From Anastrepha obliqua (taxonomy: Eukaryota; Arthropoda; Insecta; Diptera; Tephritidae), in contig NC_072892.1 in assembly GCF_027943255.1 (NCBI RefSeq), positions 18,375,792 to 18,439,791 on the forward strand: a stretch of 64,000 nt of DNA, read 5' to 3'. Shown in pieces: positions 58,201 to 64,000 of the stretch. Under the pieces are notes generated by a model. That model made no database searches. It was not told the DNA's origin and saw only the letters and a program-made list of their open reading frames with translations. The translations under genes and the position numbers were made by a program. Each line of letters opens with the position of its first letter. Within the stretch, counting starts at the first letter, position 1.

Positions 58201-61200
58201 TATGACTAAATTTTTAAGACTTTTTAGTCTTTTATAATAAAGGGTTTTCCAATAACCGGTGTTATCTATCGCTATCGAAAGATGATTAACGATTTTTTAT
58301 GGCCGAAATTGGAAGGTATTAATCTGGACAACGTTTATTTTCAATAAGACGGCGGATACGTGGCACACAAGTAACGAAACAATTGATCTTTTACGGGAAA
58401 AGTTTTCGGACCGTCTCGAAGAGGTGATCACAATTGGCCACCGAGATCTTGTGATTTAACAGTTTGTGACTTATTTCGTTTGGGCCACATGAAAGAGAAG
58501 GTCTACGCCAATTCGTGGATGGAATTCGTGAGACTATCGAGGACACAGGGCAGCCATTTCGGTTATGGAAAATTTCATGAAAAGTATATTGTCCTGTAAG
58601 CGTAGTCGTGGTGGTCATTTGCCTGATTTTATTAGATGCACAACTAAGTTCCCGCTGTTTGTCAATAGATGCCGCCAGCAGTGTGTGCTAGTCGATTCTA
58701 ACATAACCCAAACATCATAAACCAAGCTTAGACATACGGTAAACAAACTGCTTCGACACATTAGTGATTTTGTTTTGGTATCATCTACTTTTGGTTTTGT
58801 GAAAATGTCTGATTTTGTGAAGTGTTGATTTTCCTCTTTTATTCGGAAAAAAACGGCGGCTGAAGCGCATCGAGAGCTACAAAAAGTTTATGGAGATGCT
58901 GCTTTAAGTGAAAAAACGTGCCGAGATTGGTTCCGCCGTTTCAAAGACGGTGATTTTAATGGTGACGACCGTCCGCGTGAAGGAAAGCCAAAAACCTTCG
59001 CAGACGCCGAATTGGAGGCATTGCTCAATGAGGATCCGTGTTAAACGCAAGAAGAGCTTGCTTCAGTATTAGGAGTTACCCGCCAATCCTTTTCCAAGCG
59101 ATTGCATGCTTTGGTAATGATTCAAAAACAGGGGACTTGGGACTTGGGTACCTTATGAGTTAAAACCAAGGGATGTTGAACGTCGTTTTTTTGCTGTGTT
59201 GCCTGTAAACAACTGCTCCAGCGGTAAAAAAGGAAGGGTTTTCTTCTTCGCATCGTGACGTGTGATGAAAAATGGATTCATTACAGCAATACAAAGAAAA
59301 GAAAATCATGTGGATTGATCGCGCTGGACCGGTCATGCTTCTACGTCGTCACCTCGGCCGAATATTCACGCTGCGAAGGTTATACTATGTATTTGGTGGG
59401 ACCAAGTTGGTGTTATTTATTATGAACTGTTAAAACTAATCGAAACCATCACTGGGATCGGTATCGACTTCAATAGATGCGATTGAGCCGAGCACTGCGC
59501 GAGAAGCGGTCGCAATACGCGTAGAGGCATGAAAAAGTGATTATACAACATAACAACGCTCAGCCTCACGTTGCCAACCCCATTAAAACCTACCTGAAAA
59601 CACTGAAATGGGAAATCCTACCCCACCCGCCATATTCTCCAGATATTGCGTCGCCCGATTATCACCTGTTCCGATTGATAGCACATGGACTAGCTAACCA
59701 GCAGTTTCATTCCTATGAAGCCATCCAAAAATGGCTTGATCCTAGTAATCCGTGTATAGAAGCAACCACCTTGGCTCCTTGGCACCATAAGATCTACTCA
59801 GATTTCTTCGGAGGTCGAGTAGATTTAAAGAAAATTAAAAAGGGAATCCGAGTGCAGTTCAATGGACATAATTGTGTCTGAGTGCTGTACTTGCTAGTCT
59901 GTCCCGAACAAAAAAAAAAAGGATTTAATTTAGTGGATTGCAGTCCTCCAACACAATTAGTGTTAAGCTTGTCAAGTTGGTGGAAAACTCGCAGCGCATA
60001 ACCCCTGTCTTTTTAGCCCATGCGACTCGAGGTTGTTTTGCCACTGATTGATATTACATACAAATATTTCCTGTTTTTGTTTTCCCTCTTGCATGTTACT
60101 ATTATTTTGACGACAGCCGTACAGCAGCACAGAGTACCACTGAAGAACTTTTTGATACGCACTAAAGTGGCTGTGAATATCTACTGCAATGTTTTTGTAA
60201 CCGTATGCGATGTATATTTTGACACATATTTATTAGTAATAAGCGAGAATGTGCAATATATGCAACTACATGTGCACCATACACATACATACACACGTAC
60301 GAGCAACATTTGATGTTGATGTATTAATTTTGCTTCGCTCTTGTTTTTATAGACTATAAAAATGAAATCAAAAAGAATAAAATATTAGCCGAACGTTGAC
60401 CTAAGCCGTTAACAAAATTTTCTTTCCAATTGTACGGAAACTCTTTAAATTTGTCAAGAAAAAATTCAGGAAAAATTCACCAGCTTTTTTTTGTTTTATA
60501 GTCTTTCTTCTGCGACGTCTCACTTCTTCCACAAACTTTAAAATTTTGTACAAAATACTCCTAAGTAGAATGATCCTGCGAGGACGCCCTTTGCTTAAAA
60601 GGTTAACATTTTATATGACGTGTGGAGCGGTCGGTTTGGCGCACTCATCAAAATTAGCAATCCTTTAATCCAATTTTCCATTGAATGCTTGATGGGCACA
60701 AGTTCGTTAATTTAGGTGGTTTCTTACACAAATACATATGTGTATGTGTGCGTGTGCGTGTGCTTAGATACGCTGGTGTCAGCACGCACTATAAGCCATG
60801 TATGTGCTTTAAACTAATACTACAAAATCTAGTGCCTGCACCAGAAGGAAATATCTGTAAAGTTTGCAGTAAAATTCCAGTCTGGTTTTGTTGCTAATTT
60901 CGAACACTCGTGCGTACGCCCGCACTAAAGCAGGAATATTATTTGTGGCCAGGCACATCATTGACAATCTCAGCAAACTGCCACACGCCTTCAAAAGTAT
61001 TTTCACACACACACACACACACACATGCGCATGTGGTATAAATTTATAAGCAACTGCCAAGTACAAAATTGTACATTTTTAGTGCGGCAGAAAGTTAACA
61101 GCTCCTCGTACAAGTATATGAGCATATGAGCGTTTGTATGGCACATAGATACAGTTAGTTTGTCGAGGATGGTACGAGTTTATGTGTTCAAGAGGACGAA

Positions 61201-61589
61201 ACATTGTGAGGTCTTTGCATTTTTGGCAACAAAACCAATGGATTATGGCTAGGAATCAATTCACCGATCAACTCCGAGGGAAGCTACTTCATACAAAGAG
61301 CTTGTATGTTAGTCAATGTGAAATTTATTCTAACTAAAAAATGGTGAAAAATAACTTTTTTTTTTAATATAATAGAAAAATATGTATGCATACATTTGAA
61401 ACATACTGTACGAAGTATATTTGCACTGAACATCTTGTTTTTGTTATTTACCTGTATTAACTTTGTGTCCGCATAGTCGAGTGGGTAGCCGACAGCATCA
61501 TTGGTGTTGTAGCGTTGTTGTGCGGTGCAGACGAGTCGCGCAGCGCAGATCAGTACGACAATCGAGCAAATTCGCGTTGTGGCCTTCAT
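42619..61589 (-). CDS. Dh44: Dh44 prepropeptide (CRF-like diuretic hormone 44), complete
   Basis: Coding exons on the minus strand are 61589-61452, 52120-51998 and 43299-42619. Both junctions are phase 0, giving 313 residues (Drosophila about 316). The order is a signal peptide ([20 protein letters not shown] then CTA, about residues 1-23), a short spacer, ...NDYLLEKR with a dibasic cleavage site, the 44-residue hormone starting [14 protein letters not shown] and ending [11 protein letters not shown], then G-KR for C-terminal amidation and cleavage, and a long Gln/Asn/Gly-rich C-terminal propeptide. The hormone is secreted by neuroendocrine cells and acts on CRF-receptor-like GPCRs to raise cAMP in renal tubules; it also has circadian and nutrient-sensing roles in Drosophila. 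Compared with the fly peptide as I recall it, only two residues change: Gln to Lys (LRKRLLL) and Ile to Met (LEMARRQ). The gene runs tail to tail with the dynein gene, and its introns of 9.3 and 8.7 kb are swollen by transposons. Confidence 0.96.
43730..43930 (+). mobile_element. 5'-truncated LINE (family L-B) with 13 bp target duplication
   Basis: ATTGTCTTTACTG stands at 43717-43729 and again at 43931-43943. Between them are 201 bp that encode [20 protein letters not shown] and [20 protein letters not shown] followed by EDDR, the very C-terminus of family L-B ORF2, then a short 3' UTR ending CAATAACAACAAC. This is a complete target-primed insertion of only the 3' end. Confidence 0.92.
44234..44517 (+). 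repeat. tRNA-derived SINE, copy c, with 13 bp target duplication
   Basis: TAAATAATGAAAT flanks both sides (44221-44233 and 44518-44530). The head TAGCCGAATGGGTTGGTGCG is the A box region of a tRNA, and AAGTTCAAGTCGCGG is a weakened B box. The body has GGCAATGGCTAACCTCCGAG and GGTCCCTCCATTTGTGG. The 3' end is CGCGCCAATTATATATATAG. The first few bases of the tRNA head are missing. Mobilised by a LINE; which one is not evident. Confidence 0.92.
44736..45509. other. Dh44 intron stretch without recognised element
   Basis: AT-rich DNA between the tandem duplication and a LINE copy. No motif that I can name. Confidence 0.4.
45510..46500 (-). mobile_element. LINE fragment (family L-B), larger copy
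   Basis: On the minus strand, 46263-45742 encodes [60 protein letters not shown] and [20 protein letters not shown]; the 3' part down to about 45510 repeats the C-terminus and 3' UTR seen at 43730-43930. The part above 46263 is the connection between RT and this region. No catalytic YADD is present. Stops and shifts are present. Confidence 0.83.
46860..47475 (+). mobile_element. Jockey/R1-like LINE fragment: RNase H end and Cys motif
   Basis: A 192-codon frame reads [20 protein letters not shown] (end of RNase H), TRLWT-like [57 protein letters not shown] and [20 protein letters not shown], then TAA at about 47475. Fairly intact for a fragment. The 5' part is missing. Confidence 0.83.
47720..47990 (-). 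mobile_element. possible LINE C-terminal fragment
   Basis: One minus-strand frame reads [20 protein letters not shown], resembling the C..C...EH motif of LINE ORF2 ends; another frame reads [16 protein letters not shown] like the following text. Highly decayed, with low support. Confidence 0.35.
48270..48530 (+). mobile_element. LINE fragment, C-terminal Cys motif
   Basis: The frame reads [40 protein letters not shown] and [15 protein letters not shown], the C-terminal gag-like or Cys-His region of a Jockey-type ORF2. It is directly followed by an RTE-like fragment of another family. Confidence 0.75.
48560..49660 (+). mobile_element. RTE/CR1-like LINE fragment, reverse transcriptase, broken
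   Basis: Shifting frames on the + strand read [32 protein letters not shown] (then a stop for Glu in IDFEKA), [23 protein letters not shown] (catalytic YADD), then [59 protein letters not shown] and a tail [19 protein letters not shown]. The reverse transcriptase is recognisable from fingers to thumb but has many stops. Confidence 0.83.
50025..50346 (-). repeat. tRNA-derived SINE, copy d, full length with 15 bp target duplication
   Basis: GCCTTTCAGATTATA (50010-50024) and GCCTTTGAGATTACA (50347-50361) flank it with two differences. On the minus strand the head GGCCGCCGTAGCCGAATGGG carries the A box, and TAGGTTCGAATCTCG the B box. The body and the 3' AATTATATATAT tail are intact. It is the best reference copy of the family in this window (about 320 bp). 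Confidence 0.92.
50720..51440 (+). mobile_element. Jockey-like LINE fragment: RNase H, Cys motif, AAT-repeat tail
   Basis: The + strand reads [39 protein letters not shown] followed by [26 protein letters not shown], then, after one stop, [20 protein letters not shown] and [21 protein letters not shown] short 3' UTR ends in AATAATAATAATAATAA at 51429-51446. 5' truncated, lightly damaged. Confidence 0.85.
51447..51997. other. Dh44 intron 2, proximal part: nothing recognised
   Basis: AT-rich DNA between a LINE tail and Dh44 exon 2 on the minus strand. No motif. Confidence 0.4.
51998..52120 (-). CDS. Dh44: Dh44 coding exon 2 (most of the hormone)
   Basis: 41 codons, acceptor CTCTGTTCGCAG, donor ACAG/GTGAGT. 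It encodes NDYLLEKR and the first 33 residues of the hormone, to MKENTRQ. It was too short to appear as an obvious frame and is recognised from the hormone sequence itself. Codon 52049-52051 (AAA, Lys) creates the internal Lys-Arg pair. Confidence 0.96.
52121..53278. other. Dh44 intron 1, proximal part: nothing recognised
   Basis: AT-rich DNA with short CA/TG-rich patches (for example 52388-52420). Frames here are low-complexity and lack family features. Confidence 0.4.
53279..54735 (-). mobile_element. mariner remnant interrupted by a rosa-type element
   Basis: The termini TTGGGTTGTTCGGAAAGTAG (53279) and the inverse of TTCGGTTGTTCGGAAAGTAA (ending 54735) have TA outside (53277-53278 and 54736-54737). 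Around the nested element, the minus strand encodes only an N-terminal HTH part: [40 protein letters not shown] and [14 protein letters not shown] (54443-54256), the typical HTH pair of this mariner group. The catalytic domain is missing, so the outer element was already deleted before or at the second insertion. Confidence 0.88.
53365..54253 (+). mobile_element. rosa-type (D,D41D) element, copy 2, nested
   Basis: AAGGGTGGTTAAATTTCAAG at the left and its inverse (with AACTTTC variation) at the right, with TA at 53363-53364 and 54254-54255, define an 889 bp element of the same family as 7323-8234. The coding remnant starts [13 protein letters not shown] at 53479 and is joined by deletion to [20 protein letters not shown] (first Asp), [20 protein letters not shown] and [19 protein letters not shown] (second Asp). 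A shift follows at about 53930 before [16 protein letters not shown] (third Asp). The HTH part is deleted. Confidence 0.9.
54738..56410. other. Dh44 intron 1 middle: low-complexity DNA
   Basis: A CA microsatellite at 56050-56069 and TG-rich stretches at 55625-55730. At about 56318-56350, GTAACCGGGTGGATTTGTGC then GTGACTACCAT resembles a tRNA-like SINE head without a body. No gene seen. Confidence 0.5.
56411..56482 (-). repeat. SINE 3' fragment, copy e
   Basis: AATTGACGCGTACACCTC, TTAGGTGCTTCGCCGAGCTC and CTTGTGGCGAGCGTCTTGAT match the 3' 70 bp of the SINE family. The rest is missing. Confidence 0.75.
56483..57312. other. Dh44 intron 1 stretch without recognised element
   Basis: AT-rich DNA. 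Nothing to name. Confidence 0.4.
57313..57455 (+). repeat. tRNA-derived SINE, copy f, head half only
   Basis: GGCGCCGTAGCCGAATGGCT (A box region) and TTGGTTCGAATCTCGG (near-perfect B box) make this the best-preserved tRNA-like head. It continues to GGCAATGGCAAACCTCCG and is cut there by the AT-rich repeat at 57457. Confidence 0.88.
57457..58100 (-). repeat. AT-rich interspersed repeat, copy 2
   Basis: The inverted counterpart of 33976-34742: AGAGAGCAGTCCGCGCGCTC at the left, the GACTTTTTTCGGTCTGGTGT block, the conserved block at 57735-57830 and ACCACCGGGACCCC at the right end. Both copies keep an open frame through the conserved block (see findings). Confidence 0.72.
58101..58239. other. short spacer between repeats
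   Basis: Unique AT-rich DNA. It contains TTAA just after the repeat. Nothing else seen. Confidence 0.4.
58240..58630 (+). mobile_element. rosa-like family R2 fragment: 5' terminus fused to C-terminal coding part
   Basis: It begins AAGGGTTTTCCAATAACCGG (the R2 terminus, after TA at 58238-58239) and jumps to [24 protein letters not shown](stop)[12 protein letters not shown] and [20 protein letters not shown] text, then DLVI-broken [19 protein letters not shown]. It therefore holds the part that the 29339 copy lacks. Its right end is lost to the mariner at 58631. Confidence 0.83.
58631..59758 (+). mobile_element. mariner family M1, copy 3, decayed and 3' truncated
   Basis: It starts GATGCACAACTAAGTTCCCG like the left terminus of copy 2, keeps [40 protein letters not shown], then broken text with [19 protein letters not shown] (first Asp kept) and [20 protein letters not shown] (third Asp region). 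About 30 codons near the start are deleted (SDFVKC). After KKWLDP it runs into the LINE 3' end at about 59758. Confidence 0.86.
59758..59920 (+). mobile_element. LINE 3' end (family L-A) fused to the mariner
   Basis: AGAAGCAACCACCTTGGCTC, GATCTACTCAGATTTCTTCG, AAAGAAAATTAAAAAGGGAA and TGCTGTACTTGCTAGTCTGT match 17164-17316 closely, both ending in a run of A. No tandem or target duplication is evident on the left, so the junction with the mariner may be the 5' truncation point of the LINE. Confidence 0.85.
59921..61451. other. Dh44 intron 1, distal part: no recognised element
   Basis: AT-rich DNA with a CA repeat (61003-61025) and TG-rich patches. A 97-codon hydrophobic frame at 60020-60313 ends in CA-repeat-derived residues and looks like chance. 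Confidence 0.45.
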
Positions 61590-61593
61590 AGTT
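61452..61593 (-). CDS. Dh44: Dh44 coding exon 1 (signal peptide)
   Basis: The ATG is at 61589-61587, four bases inside the exon; the acceptor TTTTTATTGCAG immediately upstream implies at least one non-coding 5' exon further right. The 46 codons hold the hydrophobic signal core [15 protein letters not shown] and the spacer ending DTKLIQ. The donor is CAG/GTAAAT. Without the splice the frame would run on into intron sequence. Confidence 0.93.
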
Positions 61594-62284
61594 CTGCAAT
61601 AAAAAAGGGGGTAAAAATAAACGTTAAAGGCTTGTCAACTACATATTTTATTGTTGTGAGTTTTTTGTATAGGATTGTTTATGACTTTTGGTGACACTGA
61701 CCGCAAATTGTTTTTTGGTTATTTATGTACTATTTTATAGAATTCAGATGATGAAAGTCAAACGCTCAACGGAATTCATACGTGTAAGCGAAATGCATTA
61801 AGAGGAAAATTGGAAATGCATGTGGCAGGAAATTTATTTGATAGGACGACCACGTTGAGGGTGGCGAAATGTGGTGGGCAATACGTTTTTATATTAAACT
61901 GCTTTCTAAATTCAACCTGCGTTTTGAACATTTCTGATAAGCAAGCGGTGACCACAAGAGGATATTGGAATGTATATCAAAAAACAAGTTTTCAAGATTT
62001 GAATGCTCATTCAAGATACGCTAGGAAATGTCAAGGTGAGCTGCCATGTACTGAAAATTAAACTTTAACTCCTGATGCTTACACTGTATGAACCAACATC
62101 ACCATCATTTTTGGCGTAACGGTCCGGGTTGAATTTATAATACAATAACTTCGATCAAGAATCTTGATCCTTTGCAGACATTCTCCAGTTTTTCAGTCCA
62201 AAGATCTTGGCGTCGTAATTAACTGTATGAATCCAGGTTTTCCTTGGACGACCACTTTTATAAGGCACATACAACTTGAAAATT
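61594..62284. other. upstream side of Dh44 coding exon 1
   Basis: The acceptor at 61594-61605 (minus) shows that this is a 5' UTR intron of Dh44. I cannot place the non-coding first exon or promoter. No repeat was identified. Confidence 0.4.
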
Positions 62285-62385
62285 GCAATTTGAATTGGTC
62301 GAGCCAAGGAGCACCAAGAGATTTGGTGACTCCTAAGCCACTCAGGCTAAAAAGCCCATTGAATCTAGAACTCTGCAAAGAGGTT
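62285..62385 (-). mobile_element. LINE family L-A fragment
   Basis: On the minus strand RFNGLFSLSGLGVTKSLGAP then WLDQFKLQFSS matches [20 protein letters not shown] of the copy at 16700. It is a short piece without ends. Confidence 0.65.
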
Positions 62386-62499
62386 AAATAGTCAAGTAAG
62401 AAAGGAGAGAAGTATCAGAGAGAGAGCTAGGAAAGAATAGGGACAGAGGTGGTTAGTCCTGTGACAATTTTCCAGTTTTTTTTGTAAATCTATAAATAT

Positions 62500-63215
62500 C
62501 CTACTTGGGCAGAAAATGGGGTCTGTAACCGAAACTTTCCAATTAGTCTTGCACAGCCATTGTAAGACCAATACTAACATATGCATAGACACTAGTCTGG
62601 TGGCCCACAATAGAAAAGAAATACAACCAAACCAAGTTGAACAAAATACAAAGAATAGCGTGTATCTTAACTAAGAGCGCTTAGCACCAGTCCTACTGAA
62701 GTGCTCAATGTACTAACTCATCTATTACCATTAGACAAAACAACATTCACTACTTGCAGTGTGGTGAGACTCAGAGACATAGGACGCTGGGCAACAAGAT
62801 CTTACGGTCACAGGAAGATCCTTCTACAGGTACCCGCACTGCTCAAACACAAATCAGACTACATAGTCCCCGACCTCAACTTCAAGAATGACTTTACGGT
62901 ACGTTTTTCACCGAGAACTACGCTGGCTTCTGTTCGGAGCCGCTCAACATCCTGTCTATGCCAACTTGTTCCAGGCAGAACTACTTGCAATCAGAGAAGC
63001 TATCTTTTCAGACAGTCGAGCAGCTATTGATTCCTTAGATTCCAATTCCATTTCATCCAAGTTAGTTTTACAGTACAGAAAGGAACTAGAATTGCTTGGT
63101 CAAATTACTCTGATACAGGTTCCCGGTCATAGGAATATAGAGGGTAATGAGAAAGCAGACGAGCTAGCAAGGAAAGGTTCGGCAGAATCTATGTTAGAGC
63201 TTATATATGTATGCA
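62500..63215 (+). mobile_element. Jockey-like LINE fragment: RT C-terminus to RNase H
   Basis: The frames read KLNKIQRIAC, EVLNVLTHLLPLDKTTFTTC, SYGHRKILLQVPALLKHKSD, YANLFQAELLAIREAIFSDS, RAAIDSLDSNSISSKLVLQY and [20 protein letters not shown] followed by LARKGSAE. The RNase H motif (DSRAAI; VPGH..IEGNEKAD) is intact in this piece. It ends at about 63215 without the Cys motif. It is the least-decayed RNase H in the window. Confidence 0.84.
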
Positions 63216-64000
63216 CAAGTATATGCACGTATGTATGTGTGGAAGCGCTAAAACTTCCAAAGCTAAAATAACTTTATTTATGTTTATTTTAAGCTGTGCC
63301 CTCACAGATGCGTCACGACGCCCAGTTGGAGCCAAATATTAAAATATTGTTCTTCATCAGTCAACCATTCGCGACAGTCATTCAACCAGTGCGCACTAAA
63401 ATGAATTTGTGAGTTTTCGTTGTCCTTAAAACGTCAACAGATATGTGGGTATGTGTGTGTGTGGAAAAAAAATATCTCTTTATATAGCATTGATCATTGA
63501 CGATGGATGACCCGCAAACACCTACATATATACGTGTTGGTGAGCGGGTTGTGTGAGTGTTTAAGGGGAAGCGGGTGGTTAAGGCCACAATTATCACGAG
63601 TATTGGTACGATTCGTACTGTCAATTTCATTCCCATTGAATGCATGCATTTAGAGTACAACTGCACACATGCACGTTTATGCACTTATATGCACCTGAGC
63701 TCGCCAAAAGTGTATTTGGTTTGTATTCTCAATTTTTCGTGTCAAATACGAAATATTTACCAATTTTACACTACAGCGCTTACAGGTAAGTTTTGTTTGT
63801 GGTTTTGTTAAATTTCAGTTGATTTGTCAAATTTCGCGTGTATCCATTATTGACACAACAGTAAATATTCGTTGACGTCCGTTAGCTTTTAATCGTTTTC
63901 CACACTTGTGTTCGCACTTAAATGTATGCAGCTGGTAATTGCGCTACAGGAAAGCGCTGTAAAAGTGAGACAAACTTCTAAATGAGAACTGGTACTATTT
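63216..64000. other. right edge of the window: no recognised feature
   Basis: AT-rich DNA with TG/CA patches. TTGACGTCCG at about 63873 contains a CRE-like half site, and it lies on the upstream side of Dh44, but nothing shows that it is used. Confidence 0.35.

Noticed and set aside
60020..60313. 97-codon hydrophobic protein
   Set aside because: No start context, no similarity, and it ends in CA-repeat-derived HTHTYTRT. Likely chance.
61810..62061. 83-codon frame upstream of Dh44 coding exon 1 as a gene
   Set aside because: It is open, but I see no recognised motif, no splice partners and no repeat family; kept as unassigned intron DNA.
1..64000. CRISPR array, bacterial defence system or operon
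   Set aside because: The window is clearly insect nuclear DNA with introns and eukaryotic transposons. No regularly spaced direct repeats were seen.
1..64000. Endogenous viral element
   Set aside because: I looked for capsid, polymerase or envelope-like frames and LTR pairs and saw none; all reverse transcriptase pieces are of the non-LTR type.

Overview
The window is nuclear DNA of a higher dipteran fly, most likely a tephritid fruit fly or close relative. The evidence is spliceosomal introns with GT/AG borders, a Dh44 neuropeptide almost identical to the Drosophila peptide, a dynein heavy chain of the DNAH5/DNAH8 class, and many Tc1/mariner elements, including a D,D41D (rosa-type) group first known from Ceratitis. 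The tephritid assignment is an inference. The host-gene assignments rest on motif and exon reading, not on a database search.

There are two host genes, arranged tail to tail. (1) On the + strand, from 5196 to 33266, lies the C-terminal 2,565 codons of an axonemal outer-arm dynein heavy chain in 16 exons. It covers the end of AAA1, AAA2, AAA3, AAA4, the stalk with its microtubule-binding tip, AAA5, AAA6 and the C-terminal domain. The N-terminal half, with the tail and the AAA1 P-loop, lies upstream of the window. The first exons are compact; the last six are spread by introns full of transposons. A candidate 37-codon cassette exon sits at 6739-6849. (2) On the - strand, from 61593 down to 42619, lies a complete Dh44 (CRF-like diuretic hormone) gene with three coding exons encoding a 313-residue prepropeptide. 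The mature 44-residue amidated peptide is split over two exons separated by an 8.7 kb intron.

Everything else is intron or intergenic DNA built from transposon debris. 1-4050: a mariner fragment abutting a Tc1 remnant, a SINE, a decayed mariner and a complete mariner with an open transposase frame. 6.5-33 kb (dynein introns): two rosa-type elements, a mariner broken by one stop codon, another mariner-like pseudogene, several LINE pieces, and a 720 bp element flanked by TTAA that cleanly splits a LINE reverse transcriptase. 33.3-42.6 kb (between the genes): a pogo/Tigger remnant carrying another repeat, a mariner carrying a Tc1 element, a second TTAA element with a 51-codon frame, and a MITE-like inverted repeat. 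43.3-61.5 kb (Dh44 introns): a tandem duplication whose units were hit separately by a LINE and by a tRNA-derived SINE, more LINE pieces, a rosa element nested in a mariner, and mosaic junctions. 61.6-64 kb: the Dh44 upstream side, with further LINE debris.

The two host genes have no evident functional link: one is an axonemal motor (sperm tails or chordotonal cilia), the other a secreted hormone. I saw no bacterial-type system, CRISPR array, viral gene, tRNA gene or rRNA gene. The best leads are the TTAA element family, the dynein cassette exon, the new Lys-Arg pair inside the Dh44 hormone, and the almost intact mariners.
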